From contig NZ_AZDT01000036.1 in assembly GCF_001434785.1 (NCBI RefSeq), forward strand, positions 1 through 41,860: a DNA stretch of 41,860 nucleotides, read 5' to 3'. Shown here piece by piece: positions 24,685 to 32,974 of this stretch; position 1 is the first letter of the stretch; every line of letters begins with the position of its first letter. The notes below the pieces were generated by a model, which was given only the letters and a program-made list of their open reading frames with translations, was not told where the DNA came from and did no database searches. Both the position numbers and the translations under genes were made by a program. This DNA is from Levilactobacillus namurensis DSM 19117 (lineage in GTDB: Bacteria > Bacillota > Bacilli > Lactobacillales > Lactobacillaceae).

Positions 24685-25426
24685 GTTGGGGCTGTTTGCG
24701 GGCGGCTGGTGGCCAGATGAGCTGCTAACTGAGCAATCCAGGACACCATGACCCCTATGTTGAGGTAAGCGACTGTTGGTTTAGTGAACGACCAAACACC
24801 ACGGAACACAGTGGTGAGCGTCTAACGGAGTGGGCGTTCTCCGTATAATGGTCGCAAGTTTTAGCCGGGGAGGGGATGGCGATGCGGGGAAGATGCGGGA
24901 AGCCGCTTAGGGCGTAGTGGCGTGCGGGAATCAAGGGGTACTTAGTGGGTGCCCCGCTTTATCTGGGCTAAACTCGCGCTTTATTTGGGGGACGTTCATC
25001 TTTAATTGGGATGGGGGTTCGTGGTACTTTTCGGGCTGCTACCTTCTGTTTCCTTGGGTGCGCATCCTTTGGGCGGACTTGGCGCGATGGCAATCTCCGG
25101 ACCATCAGCCACCCAGACAGCATTCACGAGATTACAGCCAACTGCGGCGACCGTTGCACGCGGATCCGGCGGACTATGCCGGGGTTCAGTTAGCTGTTGC
25201 GGGGGTGAAGTTCGTATTTGCACCGCTGATTTTGGTGGTGCTACTGATTTTCAGGAGATATCATGAATGACGGCACCGTTGATGTTCTGCTAAATGCCGA
25301 TTGTCGTGTTCTGTAAGGGGGTACGGTAGGGGGAACGTCACCATGGTTGTCGGACTCAAACGGGGGCTCATTGGTCTCACAGGCTTACTGATTGCAACGG
25401 CGCTATCGACAACGACGCCATTAGTC
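24685..25426. other. Intergenic stretch without a convincing gene
   Basis: No open frame here has a recognisable family, and the frames on both strands are short and overlapping. Two small inverted repeats lie near 24798-24815 (CACCAC/GTGGTG) and 24825-24846 (ACGGAG/CTCCGT). Two short plus-strand frames start after good ribosome binding sites: a 17-codon frame at 25263 (AGGAGA upstream) and a frame at 25343 (AGGGGGAA upstream) whose first 28 residues look like a signal peptide but which runs through the operon terminator. A plus-strand stretch near 25170-25265 encodes a hydrophobic segment reminiscent of a transporter C-terminus. Decayed gene remnants are plausible but not shown. Confidence 0.45.
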
Positions 25427-25477
25427 AAAAAGCAGGCTTCCCAAGAATCGATTAGGTTCTTGGGAAGCCTGCTTTTT
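25427..25477 (-). terminator. Strong terminator of the accessory Sec/glycosylation operon
   Basis: The arms at 25427-25447 and 25457-25477 are a perfect 21-bp inverted repeat (AAAAAGCAGGCTTCCCAAGAA and its complement) with a 9-nt loop. The hairpin begins about 76 bp after the gtfB stop in the direction of transcription and has T runs on both strands, so it could also stop plus-strand transcription. Confidence 0.92.
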
Positions 25478-25553
25478 ATTGGTATCGTGATTTTAAATCG
25501 GGTGCGGACGTTAGTGTGCATGTCAGCTGAGAGGGTGACTGGCACAGCCAGAG

Positions 25554-26417
25554 TTAGTCGTCCGCAATCACGGTTGCTTTGGATAGGTTGATGTTGCGGA
25601 GGGCCAGGGCGTTGTAGGCCGCCTGGTCCATCTGAACCTCTTGAATGTAGGCGATGTCGTCATTGAGAATGCCTAAGAGGTTCCCCCGGACTTCACCTTG
25701 TTGGTCGATGGGGTCTTCGGAGAGCCGCAAGATGTTGTGCGATGGCGCGTACCGCAAGGCCATCATTTCGACCCCTAAGTAGCAGACCGTGACCTGGTCT
25801 TGGACCGTCAGGAATTGGGCGACTTGACGTGAGACGAATTCGCCCAGGTTGTCGTAGTGTTCCAAAACGTCTTGCGTCTCCGGATCTTCGATGGTCACGT
25901 AGTTCAGGACGTTTTCGTAATAGTAGTACCGAATCACGGGTTGCTTCTTCAAGTTGAGGAACTGGAACTCTTGCGGCTTGCCTTCGTCGTAGAGTAACTG
26001 GGTGTATTGCCGGCCGTCAGTCGCGTATTCTTCGATCAGGTCGTTGGTCCCGTCCGGGTTGAAGTAGTCGATTTCCTTGACCGCCCGGTTGGTGCCCGGG
26101 TACAGGTGCATCCGACCGATGGGGGCACCGTCGTATTCCAGGGCCAAGAAGCCATCGGCGTTCATCAGAATGTTAGTGCCGGTGGGAACGGGTGCCCGGT
26201 TGAAGAAGAGGTAATCGTCCGGGTCGTAGGTGGTTCGCTTGGTGATCACGTCGTAGAGGTTTACGGCGTGTTTGATGCCCTGTTGCCGCATGGTCCCGGC
26301 AAAGTTCGGGGCGGACGCGATGGAGAGCAGGTGGAGGTTATCGGCCTCCAGGACCTTCTTTTCTTGTTGCCAAATATCCGTATTGGTGTGCACACCGTTT
26401 ACAAGTTCATAGCGCAT
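25554..26417 (-). CDS. gtfB: GtfB-like subunit of the SRRP O-GlcNAc transferase, short form
   Basis: This 287-residue protein is the last gene of the operon. In studied systems GtfB is the non-catalytic partner that binds the acceptor adhesin and activates GtfA for GlcNAc addition to Ser/Thr. The identification rests on position directly after gtfA and on the beta-rich segment typical of this family (about residues 75-170, including NILMNADGFLALEYDG, EIDYFNPDGT and RYYYYE), followed by the start of a Rossmann-like part (QVTVCYLG). The ATG at 26417 follows GGAGGA and overlaps the gtfA stop by 11 nt. Streptococcal GtfB proteins are near 440 residues, so about 150 C-terminal residues appear to be absent. 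Only 76 bp separate the stop from the terminator and no continuation is seen there in other frames. The gene is either truncated or a naturally short lineage form. Confidence 0.75.
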   Translation of the reverse strand: MRYELVNGVHTNTDIWQQEKKVLEADNLHLLSIASAPNFAGTMRQQGIKHAVNLYDVITKRTTYDPDDYLFFNRAPVPTGTNILMNADGFLALEYDGAPIGRMHLYPGTNRAVKEIDYFNPDGTNDLIEEYATDGRQYTQLLYDEGKPQEFQFLNLKKQPVIRYYYYENVLNYVTIEDPETQDVLEHYDNLGEFVSRQVAQFLTVQDQVTVCYLGVEMMALRYAPSHNILRLSEDPIDQQGEVRGNLLGILNDDIAYIQEVQMDQAAYNALALRNINLSKATVIADD

Positions 26418-27855
26418 CGACTAATTTCCTCCAATCTGCTGCAATCACGTGGTCTTGGTAGCGTTTGACCATCTCCTGGGTGTTGACCCGTAACGTGTGG
26501 TAGTCGGCCGCCATGAAGCGCTGAAGCGCCTGGTGCAGCTGTTCCACACTGTAGTCGGGGTCGGTCCGGCTGAAGTCCGCCAGAAAGCCGTTTTGGCCTT
26601 CCGTGACCAGTTCCTGCGCCCCGAACCGGGCGTTAAAGGTCACGATGGGCAGGCCGGCGTTCAAAGCTTCAATGTAGGTCAGCCCGAACCCTTCGGAGTA
26701 GGACCCGGAGAGGTAGGCGTCGTATTGCGGGTATTGTTGGTCGAGTTCGGCGGATTGGCCCTTTAAGGTGATGTAATCACCGGCATTGCCGTCTTCGATG
26801 GCCTTCTTAATGCGGCCCTGTTCCTCACCAGCCCCGTAGATGTCTAGCGTCAGGTTGACACCATCTTCGTCGTGGAGCTTGACCAGGGCCTTAACGATGA
26901 AGTCCACGTGCTTTTCAATCGCCAACCGCGATGCCGTGATGAACTTGATGGGGTCGCCCGGCTTTCGGTCGAGGTCGATCTGCGGGTTGTCCCGCACGCC
27001 TCCTACGGGGATCGTGACGATCTGGTCGCCGCGGTCCGGGAAGTCGATCAGCATGTCTTGGCGTTGCCGTTCGGTAGCGACCACGACTTTGGCGACCTGG
27101 TCCAGGTGGGTCAACAGGTACTCGTTGTAGTTGTTGAACAGCGGGTAACGGGGGTCCTTGCGGTTGTTCAACTGGTCGGCGTGAATCACGTCGATTACCT
27201 TGAGCTTGTCGGACGCCATGTTGAACAGGGCGACTTCGGGGTCGATCCCCCGGTCAATCATGTAGATGTTCTTCTGGTTGTAGGCCAGGTTCAACCGCTC
27301 GAAGAAGTAGCGAATCAGTTGCATCCCGTTCGAGAAGAAGAGGTGTTCACCGCCAGCCTGGTGGTAGAGGTGGATGTTACGGATGATGACCTTGCGGTGC
27401 GGGTCATCGTAGAATTGAAAGTTCGCCATGCGTTGGTGGGTGTTCATGTTAAAGATTTCGACGTGGTTGGAGCCCACCAATAAGAGCTTAGACTTCTTGT
27501 GGATGTCGGGGTGCTTGATCATGTGGTCGACCACGTGCAGGCCGCTTTCCGTGTAGGTATCGCGTTTCCGGTGGGTGTTGGTCGAGTCGATGACCAGCTT
27601 GGTGCTATGTTTGTGGAACGTCTGGACACCGTGTTTTAAGTAGTCTTCCCCTAGGGTAAAGTACTCCCACATGTTGATGACTTGGTCATTGCCTAAGCCC
27701 CAACGCCGCATGGGGGCTTGGAGGTCCCGGTTAAGGCGATAGAACAAGAAGCGGTAGTCGATGCCGGCTTGCTTGAGGACCTTGCCCCGGTAGAATTCGG
27801 CGTGTTCCACACCGGAGTTTCCCATGCCAATCGTTCCGTTTACAAAAAATATCAT
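26407..27855 (-). CDS. gtfA: GtfA, catalytic subunit of the SRRP O-GlcNAc transferase
   Basis: This 482-residue GT4-type glycosyltransferase transfers GlcNAc from UDP-GlcNAc to Ser/Thr of the adhesins in the cytoplasm. It begins with the characteristic MIFFVNGTIGMGNSGVEHAE. The added beta-domain occupies about residues 80-165. The donor-binding half shows ASRLAIEKH (Arg310, Lys315) and the EX7E motif of GT-B retaining enzymes (Glu388 and Glu396, in SEGFGLTYIEA). The length agrees with the family. The ATG overlaps the asp3 stop by 4 nt and follows AGGAGG by 7 bp. All expected key residues are present, so the enzyme should be active provided its partner GtfB still works despite its short length. 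Confidence 0.95.
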   Translation of the reverse strand: MIFFVNGTIGMGNSGVEHAEFYRGKVLKQAGIDYRFLFYRLNRDLQAPMRRWGLGNDQVINMWEYFTLGEDYLKHGVQTFHKHSTKLVIDSTNTHRKRDTYTESGLHVVDHMIKHPDIHKKSKLLLVGSNHVEIFNMNTHQRMANFQFYDDPHRKVIIRNIHLYHQAGGEHLFFSNGMQLIRYFFERLNLAYNQKNIYMIDRGIDPEVALFNMASDKLKVIDVIHADQLNNRKDPRYPLFNNYNEYLLTHLDQVAKVVVATERQRQDMLIDFPDRGDQIVTIPVGGVRDNPQIDLDRKPGDPIKFITASRLAIEKHVDFIVKALVKLHDEDGVNLTLDIYGAGEEQGRIKKAIEDGNAGDYITLKGQSAELDQQYPQYDAYLSGSYSEGFGLTYIEALNAGLPIVTFNARFGAQELVTEGQNGFLADFSRTDPDYSVEQLHQALQRFMAADYHTLRVNTQEMVKRYQDHVIAADWRKLVDAL

Positions 27856-28604
27856 TTTTCATCCTCCTGAAACGTTAATGATTGCCAATGTGCTAACTTG
27901 GCCTGCCAGTCGGCCAGTCCCGAATCACTCCGGGATGTGGTGGGGTGGGCAGCTAAGAAGTCATCGAGCTCTTGGTTGAGCTTATCGACCCAGTGGACAT
28001 CGCTGAGTTGATGGGGTGATGCGTAACAGATAAAGTTCGTGTGGTCGGCCATTAGCGGCAGCGGCTTGGTCCCGCCTTGGCGGATCACCAAGGCCACGTG
28101 GGGCGCGGTCGCGTCGACCGTGGTGGCCAGCACAGTACCTGCGAATTGGTTGACGGTGAAAGTGTAGGCCTCCGCCGTCAGGTCATCCATCAACAACAGG
28201 TACCGAAAGACGATTTGTTGGTGGTGGGTGTTGACCAGTTCGATGGTGTAGTCGGTCGCCGTTAGGGGCATCTCGAAGTGCCCCTGGATGCCATCTAGGA
28301 TGGCGTCGGTCAGGTGAGCGCCCGTGTCATCGAAGAAGCGAATCCGCAGGTAGACCCCACCGTCGTCCACGGCGACGTTCCCGGTCAGGTAGTAGGACTG
28401 TCCCGGTTGGAGAATCGGGAGGTCCGCCGTGTTGTGGGTCGCGGCGAAGTTGCGGCGGGATTCCCACTGGTGGATCACTTCACCGGGCGGCATCAACGGT
28501 GCGCGGTAGGTGATGACCCGGTCGGGCGTGGCCGTGACCTGGCACCCGTATTCGTAGGTGTTGCGCAGGTTGGTCGGCCAGAGTAAGAGGTAGGCGAGAC
28601 TCAT
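27852..28604 (-). CDS. asp3: Accessory Sec system protein Asp3
   Basis: This 250-residue protein lies between asp2 and gtfA and overlaps both by 4 nt (ATGA), the expected slot and style for asp3. In streptococci Asp3 forms a complex with Asp1 and Asp2 that is required for export of the glycosylated adhesin, and it has a carbohydrate-binding-like beta fold. The sequence is beta-rich and soluble, with the Asp3-like stretch SYYLTGNVAVDDGGVYLRIR followed by FFDDTG (about residues 70-95). The last 90 residues or so are a less conserved extension with a basic, Trp-containing end. It is longer than streptococcal Asp3. No signal peptide or membrane segment is seen. The assignment relies on order plus family resemblance. 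Confidence 0.87.
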   Translation of the reverse strand: MSLAYLLLWPTNLRNTYEYGCQVTATPDRVITYRAPLMPPGEVIHQWESRRNFAATHNTADLPILQPGQSYYLTGNVAVDDGGVYLRIRFFDDTGAHLTDAILDGIQGHFEMPLTATDYTIELVNTHHQQIVFRYLLLMDDLTAEAYTFTVNQFAGTVLATTVDATAPHVALVIRQGGTKPLPLMADHTNFICYASPHQLSDVHWVDKLNQELDDFLAAHPTTSRSDSGLADWQAKLAHWQSLTFQEDEK

Positions 28605-30184
28605 TGGGCCACCCCCTCTTCGGTAAAGTGCCGTTGGAATTCGGACGCGAGGATCATCCGGTACTGCTTGATGAACCAGGCGTTGATGGCCGGCGTATTA
28701 TCGTTATGCCGACCCTGGATGCCCTTATGCAGGAACCGGACGTGCGGGAAACTGGTGGTGACCCAGTCGAAGAGTTGCGAGAAGCTGGTATTGTCGAAGT
28801 CGTCTTGGTACATGTGGGCGATGGCAAAGGTGGTCTGACTGAAGTCCCCCTGATGAATGACCTTCCAGATCCGGTCGTTCAAGGCCTGCGCCGTTTCAGG
28901 CGTGACGTCGCCGGTATGCGAGAGCAACAGGTCGAAGGATGGCTGGAAGTCTTGGGTCCGCTTGATTCGACCGTTGGTGGCGGTGGTCCCCAGGTTGATC
29001 AGGGGCTTGCCGGCCACGATGGCCCGGGGCGCGAGTTGGGCGCCGTAGTACATGGCGGCGGTGGTCCCTTCGGAGATTCCCGAAAGAATCAGCTCGTCGT
29101 CCGCAAAGCCCAGCCGGTGTAAGGTCGCTTGAATCACGTGCAAAAGGTTGGTCTCGAAGGCTTCCGAACCGATGTAGAAGCCCCCACCGTTGAGCCGCGG
29201 GTCGCTGATCAAGAGGAAGGGCGCGCCTAAGCTTTCCATCATGAAGTTCCCTTCGAAGTGGTCGGCCATGTTGAACCCGCTGAAGTAGACGTTCAGGGGT
29301 GGGCGCATGTCGCCAGCATCGAAATAGTAGTAGAAGTTGTCGTTGAAGCTGTCAGGGACGTGGGCCAGGTGACCGCCCGGGAAGAGTTGGCCGAACCGCT
29401 CGCGGGCCTTGGCGACGTGCACCAGTCCGATATCGAGTTGGCCCTGTCCCTTGACCAGGACGCTAAGGGTGTAATAAAAGTCAGTTTCGTCCATGTGCAG
29501 GGTCTTACCTAACGGATACTCGGCGGGGTCGAAGGTCACCGTGCGAATCGGGCGGGCAGACTGCTGGTTGATCAGGGTCAGCTGGTAGCGCACGGTGAGG
29601 TCCGGACTGGCTTGACATTCGGCCTGAAAGGTCAGGTCGCAGTTCCGAGGAGCGTACCCCTGAGTCTCCCAGATGGCGACCGGCTGAAGGTCGGGGCCGA
29701 AGTTGCCGCTGAGACGCAGGTGGTAACGACCGAAACGGGTCACGTCCCCGTCGAAGCTCCCCAGGACCCGGAGACTCCCGTGGTCCAACTTGAAGGCATC
29801 TTGTCCGGGGAACCAGTCCCGATTGATCAGGGCTGCCAGACCAGCGGGGTCGGTCAAGTCGGCGGGGAAAGCACCCTTTAACGCGAACAGGGCTTGAAGG
29901 TCGGCGTCGAGCGTGACCTGCTGGTCGTAGAGAATGTGGTTCGCGGGTAACGCCGAGAGGGTGGCGAAGTCGCCCCAGGTGGGGTCGTCGCTGGGTAACA
30001 GAAAGAGGGCGTTGCGCCAAGCCGGAGTGATCTGGCCGTTGGCGGTCAAGGTTAGTTTCGGACTGGTGGGATCGTCCGCGTGGTCGGGACGGTAGACCCA
30101 TTGAAATGCGTCATCGAGACTGTCAGCGGACAGGACGGGTTGGCCGCCCAGTTGAACCACTGGCATCTGTCGTCTATTTGCCAT
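28601..30184 (-). CDS. asp2: Accessory Sec system protein Asp2 (glycan O-acetyltransferase and export factor)
   Basis: This 527-residue protein has two described roles in the family: it O-acetylates GlcNAc on the adhesin through an alpha/beta-hydrolase-like domain, and it takes part in export with Asp1 and Asp3. An N-terminal beta-rich carbohydrate-binding-like region covers about residues 1-260. The hydrolase domain follows, with the nucleophile elbow GISEG (Ser371 in LSGISEGTTAAMYYG), an acidic candidate among Asp461, Asp462 and Asp464 (MYQDDFDNTSF), and His493 (QGRHNDNTPAINAWF). A complete Ser-Asp-His triad therefore seems present. The ATG at 30184 follows AAAGGGG and overlaps the asp1 end by 11 nt. 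The length matches the family. Confidence 0.94.
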   Translation of the reverse strand: MANRRQMPVVQLGGQPVLSADSLDDAFQWVYRPDHADDPTSPKLTLTANGQITPAWRNALFLLPSDDPTWGDFATLSALPANHILYDQQVTLDADLQALFALKGAFPADLTDPAGLAALINRDWFPGQDAFKLDHGSLRVLGSFDGDVTRFGRYHLRLSGNFGPDLQPVAIWETQGYAPRNCDLTFQAECQASPDLTVRYQLTLINQQSARPIRTVTFDPAEYPLGKTLHMDETDFYYTLSVLVKGQGQLDIGLVHVAKARERFGQLFPGGHLAHVPDSFNDNFYYYFDAGDMRPPLNVYFSGFNMADHFEGNFMMESLGAPFLLISDPRLNGGGFYIGSEAFETNLLHVIQATLHRLGFADDELILSGISEGTTAAMYYGAQLAPRAIVAGKPLINLGTTATNGRIKRTQDFQPSFDLLLSHTGDVTPETAQALNDRIWKVIHQGDFSQTTFAIAHMYQDDFDNTSFSQLFDWVTTSFPHVRFLHKGIQGRHNDNTPAINAWFIKQYRMILASEFQRHFTEEGVAQ

Positions 30185-31712
30185 GCATCATGACCCCTTT
30201 CCAATAAGCGAGTAGCTTGGGTTCGGCCAGTTGTTCCAGGAACCCAATGCTTTTGACCAGGCTCTGATTCCAGTGAATCAGGGTGGCTAAGTAATAGTCC
30301 AATGCTTGAGGCAGTTCATCCAGGTGGGCGACAATCCGGCCGTTTTGTTGGTCGGCCACGTACCCGGTCGCGACCCGGTTGATCTGCGGGATGCCCGCGC
30401 TGATGGCGGCAATCTGTAGTTGCAGGTCGGGGATGTCGCCCAGGTCAATCAAGAGCCGGGCACTACTGAGGATGGCTTCCCGGTCGTGGTCGGAGACCCG
30501 GTAACGGACCTGGACCCGCTGAATCTGGCCGATGACGGTCTGGAGTTCCTTAGGAATCTGGGTACCCAGTCCCGTCAAGGGTTGGTGGTGGGCCAGTTGG
30601 TAGAGCACCAGGTCGATCAAGCGGCCATCGGCGGAGTCCGCATCGATGGTGGCGGCACTTAGAATCTGTTGCTTGAATTGCTGGGCCAAGCGGTCCGCCG
30701 AGACCTTGGACGTCGCAATCACGCTGATGACGTGTTGGTCGTCTTGGACCAACCAGTTGACCAGCTGGCGCCCTACCAGAACCTGCGCGCTAGCCGATAA
30801 GTGGTTGACCGCCCAAGCAATGGTGGTCTCCGGTAGTTCGGTACTGTTTCCCAGCGCCAACTTAGTCGCATAAGGCGAGACCACGTCGACCGGCGTGTCC
30901 AGGTTGGCGTTGACCTGCTGGAACTTGGCCGCCATTTGTTCAGTGGGGGCCACCACCCGCTCGACGGCGCCGAAGAGGTCGTCGGGTAAGGTTGGCGCGA
31001 CCCGGGTGTCTAAGAGGTAGGCCAGACGGTGCTGACGGGCGATAACGGTCAGGATCTCGGCCGTCACGGGGTTCGCCGCACTGATGATCAGGTCGTGCCG
31101 GTCCTTGAGGTGCGCCATCACCCGTTCGGTCAGCAGGGCCTCGAGCGAGTCGTAGGTGTTGGTGACCTGGCCGGAAGCGTCTAAGAGCTGCACTTCGGGG
31201 GTGTCTTTACGACGCATCACCACGGCGCCGTTGGGGTCGAACCAGAGGGTTTCAATCCGGTGGTTACGCAGACTATAGGTGGTCTGGGTGGAGCAAAAGC
31301 CGCGGTCGTCGTAGACCTTAAGGACCCGTTGGCCCAGATCGTTGAGCAGGTCAACGCGGCTGACGAACCCGGCCGGGTGGAAGTGAACGGTACCGCGGAC
31401 TCGGCCTTCCCGGTAGAGCAGGACGGTGGCGCCCACGTAAGCGAATTCAGTTCCTTGCGGCAGGTTAAGGTCCTCGAGACCTAGCGGCAGGCCACTGGGC
31501 CGGTGAACGTGTTGGATGTCATCGTAGACGTTCCACCAGTCAAGGGCGCTCAGGTGGTTCTGCTGCAGCTGGTACCGCAACCAAGGGAGGGGCTGCAGGA
31601 GTAGCAGTTCCGTGTCGAGTTGGTGGTGGCTGAATAACTGGGCTAATTTCACGATAGGATTATCGGCGAGTTTGAGGGCATCGCGGGACCACGCTGGAAT
31701 AATGACGGTCAT
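30174..31712 (-). CDS. asp1: Accessory Sec system protein Asp1
   Basis: This 512-residue protein is Asp1, which in studied systems has an inactive GT-B-like fold, binds GlcNAc-modified polypeptide and holds the Asp complex together. The N-terminus (MTVIIPAWSRDALKL) and the beta-rich segment FHPAGFVSRVDLLNDLGQRV (about residues 111-130) are typical. The length is close to the usual 520 or so. The ATG at 31712 follows AAGGAGGT by 6 bp. It is 12 bp downstream of secY2 and overlaps asp2. No EX7E-like catalytic signature was noticed, as expected for a non-enzymatic relative of the Gtf proteins. Confidence 0.92.
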   Translation of the reverse strand: MTVIIPAWSRDALKLADNPIVKLAQLFSHHQLDTELLLLQPLPWLRYQLQQNHLSALDWWNVYDDIQHVHRPSGLPLGLEDLNLPQGTEFAYVGATVLLYREGRVRGTVHFHPAGFVSRVDLLNDLGQRVLKVYDDRGFCSTQTTYSLRNHRIETLWFDPNGAVVMRRKDTPEVQLLDASGQVTNTYDSLEALLTERVMAHLKDRHDLIISAANPVTAEILTVIARQHRLAYLLDTRVAPTLPDDLFGAVERVVAPTEQMAAKFQQVNANLDTPVDVVSPYATKLALGNSTELPETTIAWAVNHLSASAQVLVGRQLVNWLVQDDQHVISVIATSKVSADRLAQQFKQQILSAATIDADSADGRLIDLVLYQLAHHQPLTGLGTQIPKELQTVIGQIQRVQVRYRVSDHDREAILSSARLLIDLGDIPDLQLQIAAISAGIPQINRVATGYVADQQNGRIVAHLDELPQALDYYLATLIHWNQSLVKSIGFLEQLAEPKLLAYWKGVMMHGK

Positions 31713-31724
31713 CGGGATACCTCC

Positions 31725-32960
31725 TTAGTCAAAGATCCGGTAACGGTTCTTGGTGAGCAATCCGTGAATCTGGTCGGTGACCCCGATGGACATCCCCGCA
31801 AGGATCATCATCGAGCCCAAGAAGAGCGAGTAGTTGGTGGCGGCGGGGTAGAAGAGACCGACCAGGAGTGGGCCGACACCGATGAAGAGCATCACAAAGT
31901 TCGATAAAAAGGTGAGCCGGTTAAAGTGTTGCATGATCTTGGCTTCGGTGGCGTCCCCGGGGTAGACCCCTAAGAGGTAGTCGTCACTTTCCTTTAAGGT
32001 CTTGGCCTGTTGGGTCGGCTGTAAGTTGATGTACCCAAAGGCGTAGTTCAAGACCAGAAGGACCACGGCGTACATGATAATGCCTTGAACGGTCCGGTAG
32101 GAGAACCAGGTCGCGATGAAGTGCTGCAGTGGTGTCTTGGGACCGGTGGCCTGATTAATGAAGTAGCGTGGCAACATGAACAGGGAGCTGGAGAACATGA
32201 ACGGCATCCCCGCCGAGGTCAGGAACTTGATCGGCAGGTAGGAGTTCGAGTGCTCGCGGTCCAGCATGGGCCGTTCGACTGGCAACCGAAGTTCGGCCGC
32301 GTTGGTCACGACACTGAAGACCAGGAAGATGGCCGCCAAGATCACGGCGATGGTGATCGAGGTCGGGGTCAGCTTGATGGTGACGGTCTCGGCGTCCCCG
32401 AAACCGTGCATCAGGTTGTTGGGAATCCCCCGGACGATGCCGGGGATGATCAACGCGACACTACTCCCGATACCGATGGCGGCGTTGAGGTTGGCCAGCC
32501 AGGCCACGAACATGGCGCCAGCGATCAGGATGACCATACTACCGACGAAGGTCAGGTCGTAGGTGGTTCCGGGTAAATAGAAGTGCTTGAGCGAATCACG
32601 GACCAAGTAGACCAGCTGGAAGGATTGGGCGATCGCCAAGAGTAAGGTGATGCCGTACTTACCGATGCTGACTTGGTGGGGGCTGAGGTGGCCGATGAAT
32701 TCGTCCCCGACGGCTTGAATGGCCTGCCAGATGATCATGGCACTCATGAAGGGCCCCATCCCCACGGAGAAGAGCGTTTGGTTCGAGAAGTCACTCCCGG
32801 TCACGTTGGCGAAGAGGCGCAGAAAAGTGACGTGGTCGACGGCTTTTTTGGCCGACGACAGGTCGATATTCGGGAGCGGAATGGTCTGTCCGATGACAAA
32901 GACCGCGAGGATCAGAGCGGTCCACCCGAGGCTGGTTAAGAATTCACGATAACGATGCAC
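31725..32960 (-). CDS. secY2: Accessory Sec translocase channel SecY2
   Basis: This 411-residue, strongly hydrophobic protein has about ten predicted membrane segments and is the channel subunit dedicated to SRRP export. Its start (LGWTALILAVFVIGQTIPLP) matches the first helix of SecY-family proteins. FSVGMGPFMSAMIIWQAIQA resembles the region around helix 2, and the protein has the cytosolic loop ELRLPVERPMLDRE before helix 7. It is shorter and less conserved than housekeeping SecY, as is normal for SecY2. The start is GTG at 32960, preceded by AAAGGTGAT at good spacing; no ATG alternative fits. It begins 14 bp after secA2. Confidence 0.94.
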   Translation of the reverse strand: MHRYREFLTSLGWTALILAVFVIGQTIPLPNIDLSSAKKAVDHVTFLRLFANVTGSDFSNQTLFSVGMGPFMSAMIIWQAIQAVGDEFIGHLSPHQVSIGKYGITLLLAIAQSFQLVYLVRDSLKHFYLPGTTYDLTFVGSMVILIAGAMFVAWLANLNAAIGIGSSVALIIPGIVRGIPNNLMHGFGDAETVTIKLTPTSITIAVILAAIFLVFSVVTNAAELRLPVERPMLDREHSNSYLPIKFLTSAGMPFMFSSSLFMLPRYFINQATGPKTPLQHFIATWFSYRTVQGIIMYAVVLLVLNYAFGYINLQPTQQAKTLKESDDYLLGVYPGDATEAKIMQHFNRLTFLSNFVMLFIGVGPLLVGLFYPAATNYSLFLGSMMILAGMSIGVTDQIHGLLTKNRYRIFD

Positions 32961-32974
32961 AAGGAATCACCTTT

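Noticed and set aside
24917-25270. 117-codon frame starting with GTG
   Set aside because: It has no ribosome binding site and no coherent family match. Only its last 30 residues look membrane-like; at most a remnant.
25261-25545. Minus-strand frame beyond gtfB as a possible continuation of GtfB
   Set aside because: It shows no GtfB-like sequence and runs through the terminator hairpin.
25343-25591. 82-codon frame with signal-peptide-like start and good ribosome binding site
   Set aside because: It reads through the perfect terminator hairpin and into the gtfB 3' end, so a real conserved protein is unlikely.
26872-27483. 203-codon plus-strand frame opposite gtfA
   Set aside because: It is a shadow of the strongly supported gtfA gene, with biased Val/Asp/Gly composition and no family resemblance.
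29505-30101. 198-codon minus-strand frame overlapping asp2 in another frame
   Set aside because: It is Arg/Pro/Ser-rich, which is typical of an out-of-frame reading of GC-rich coding DNA; asp2 is clearly the real gene.
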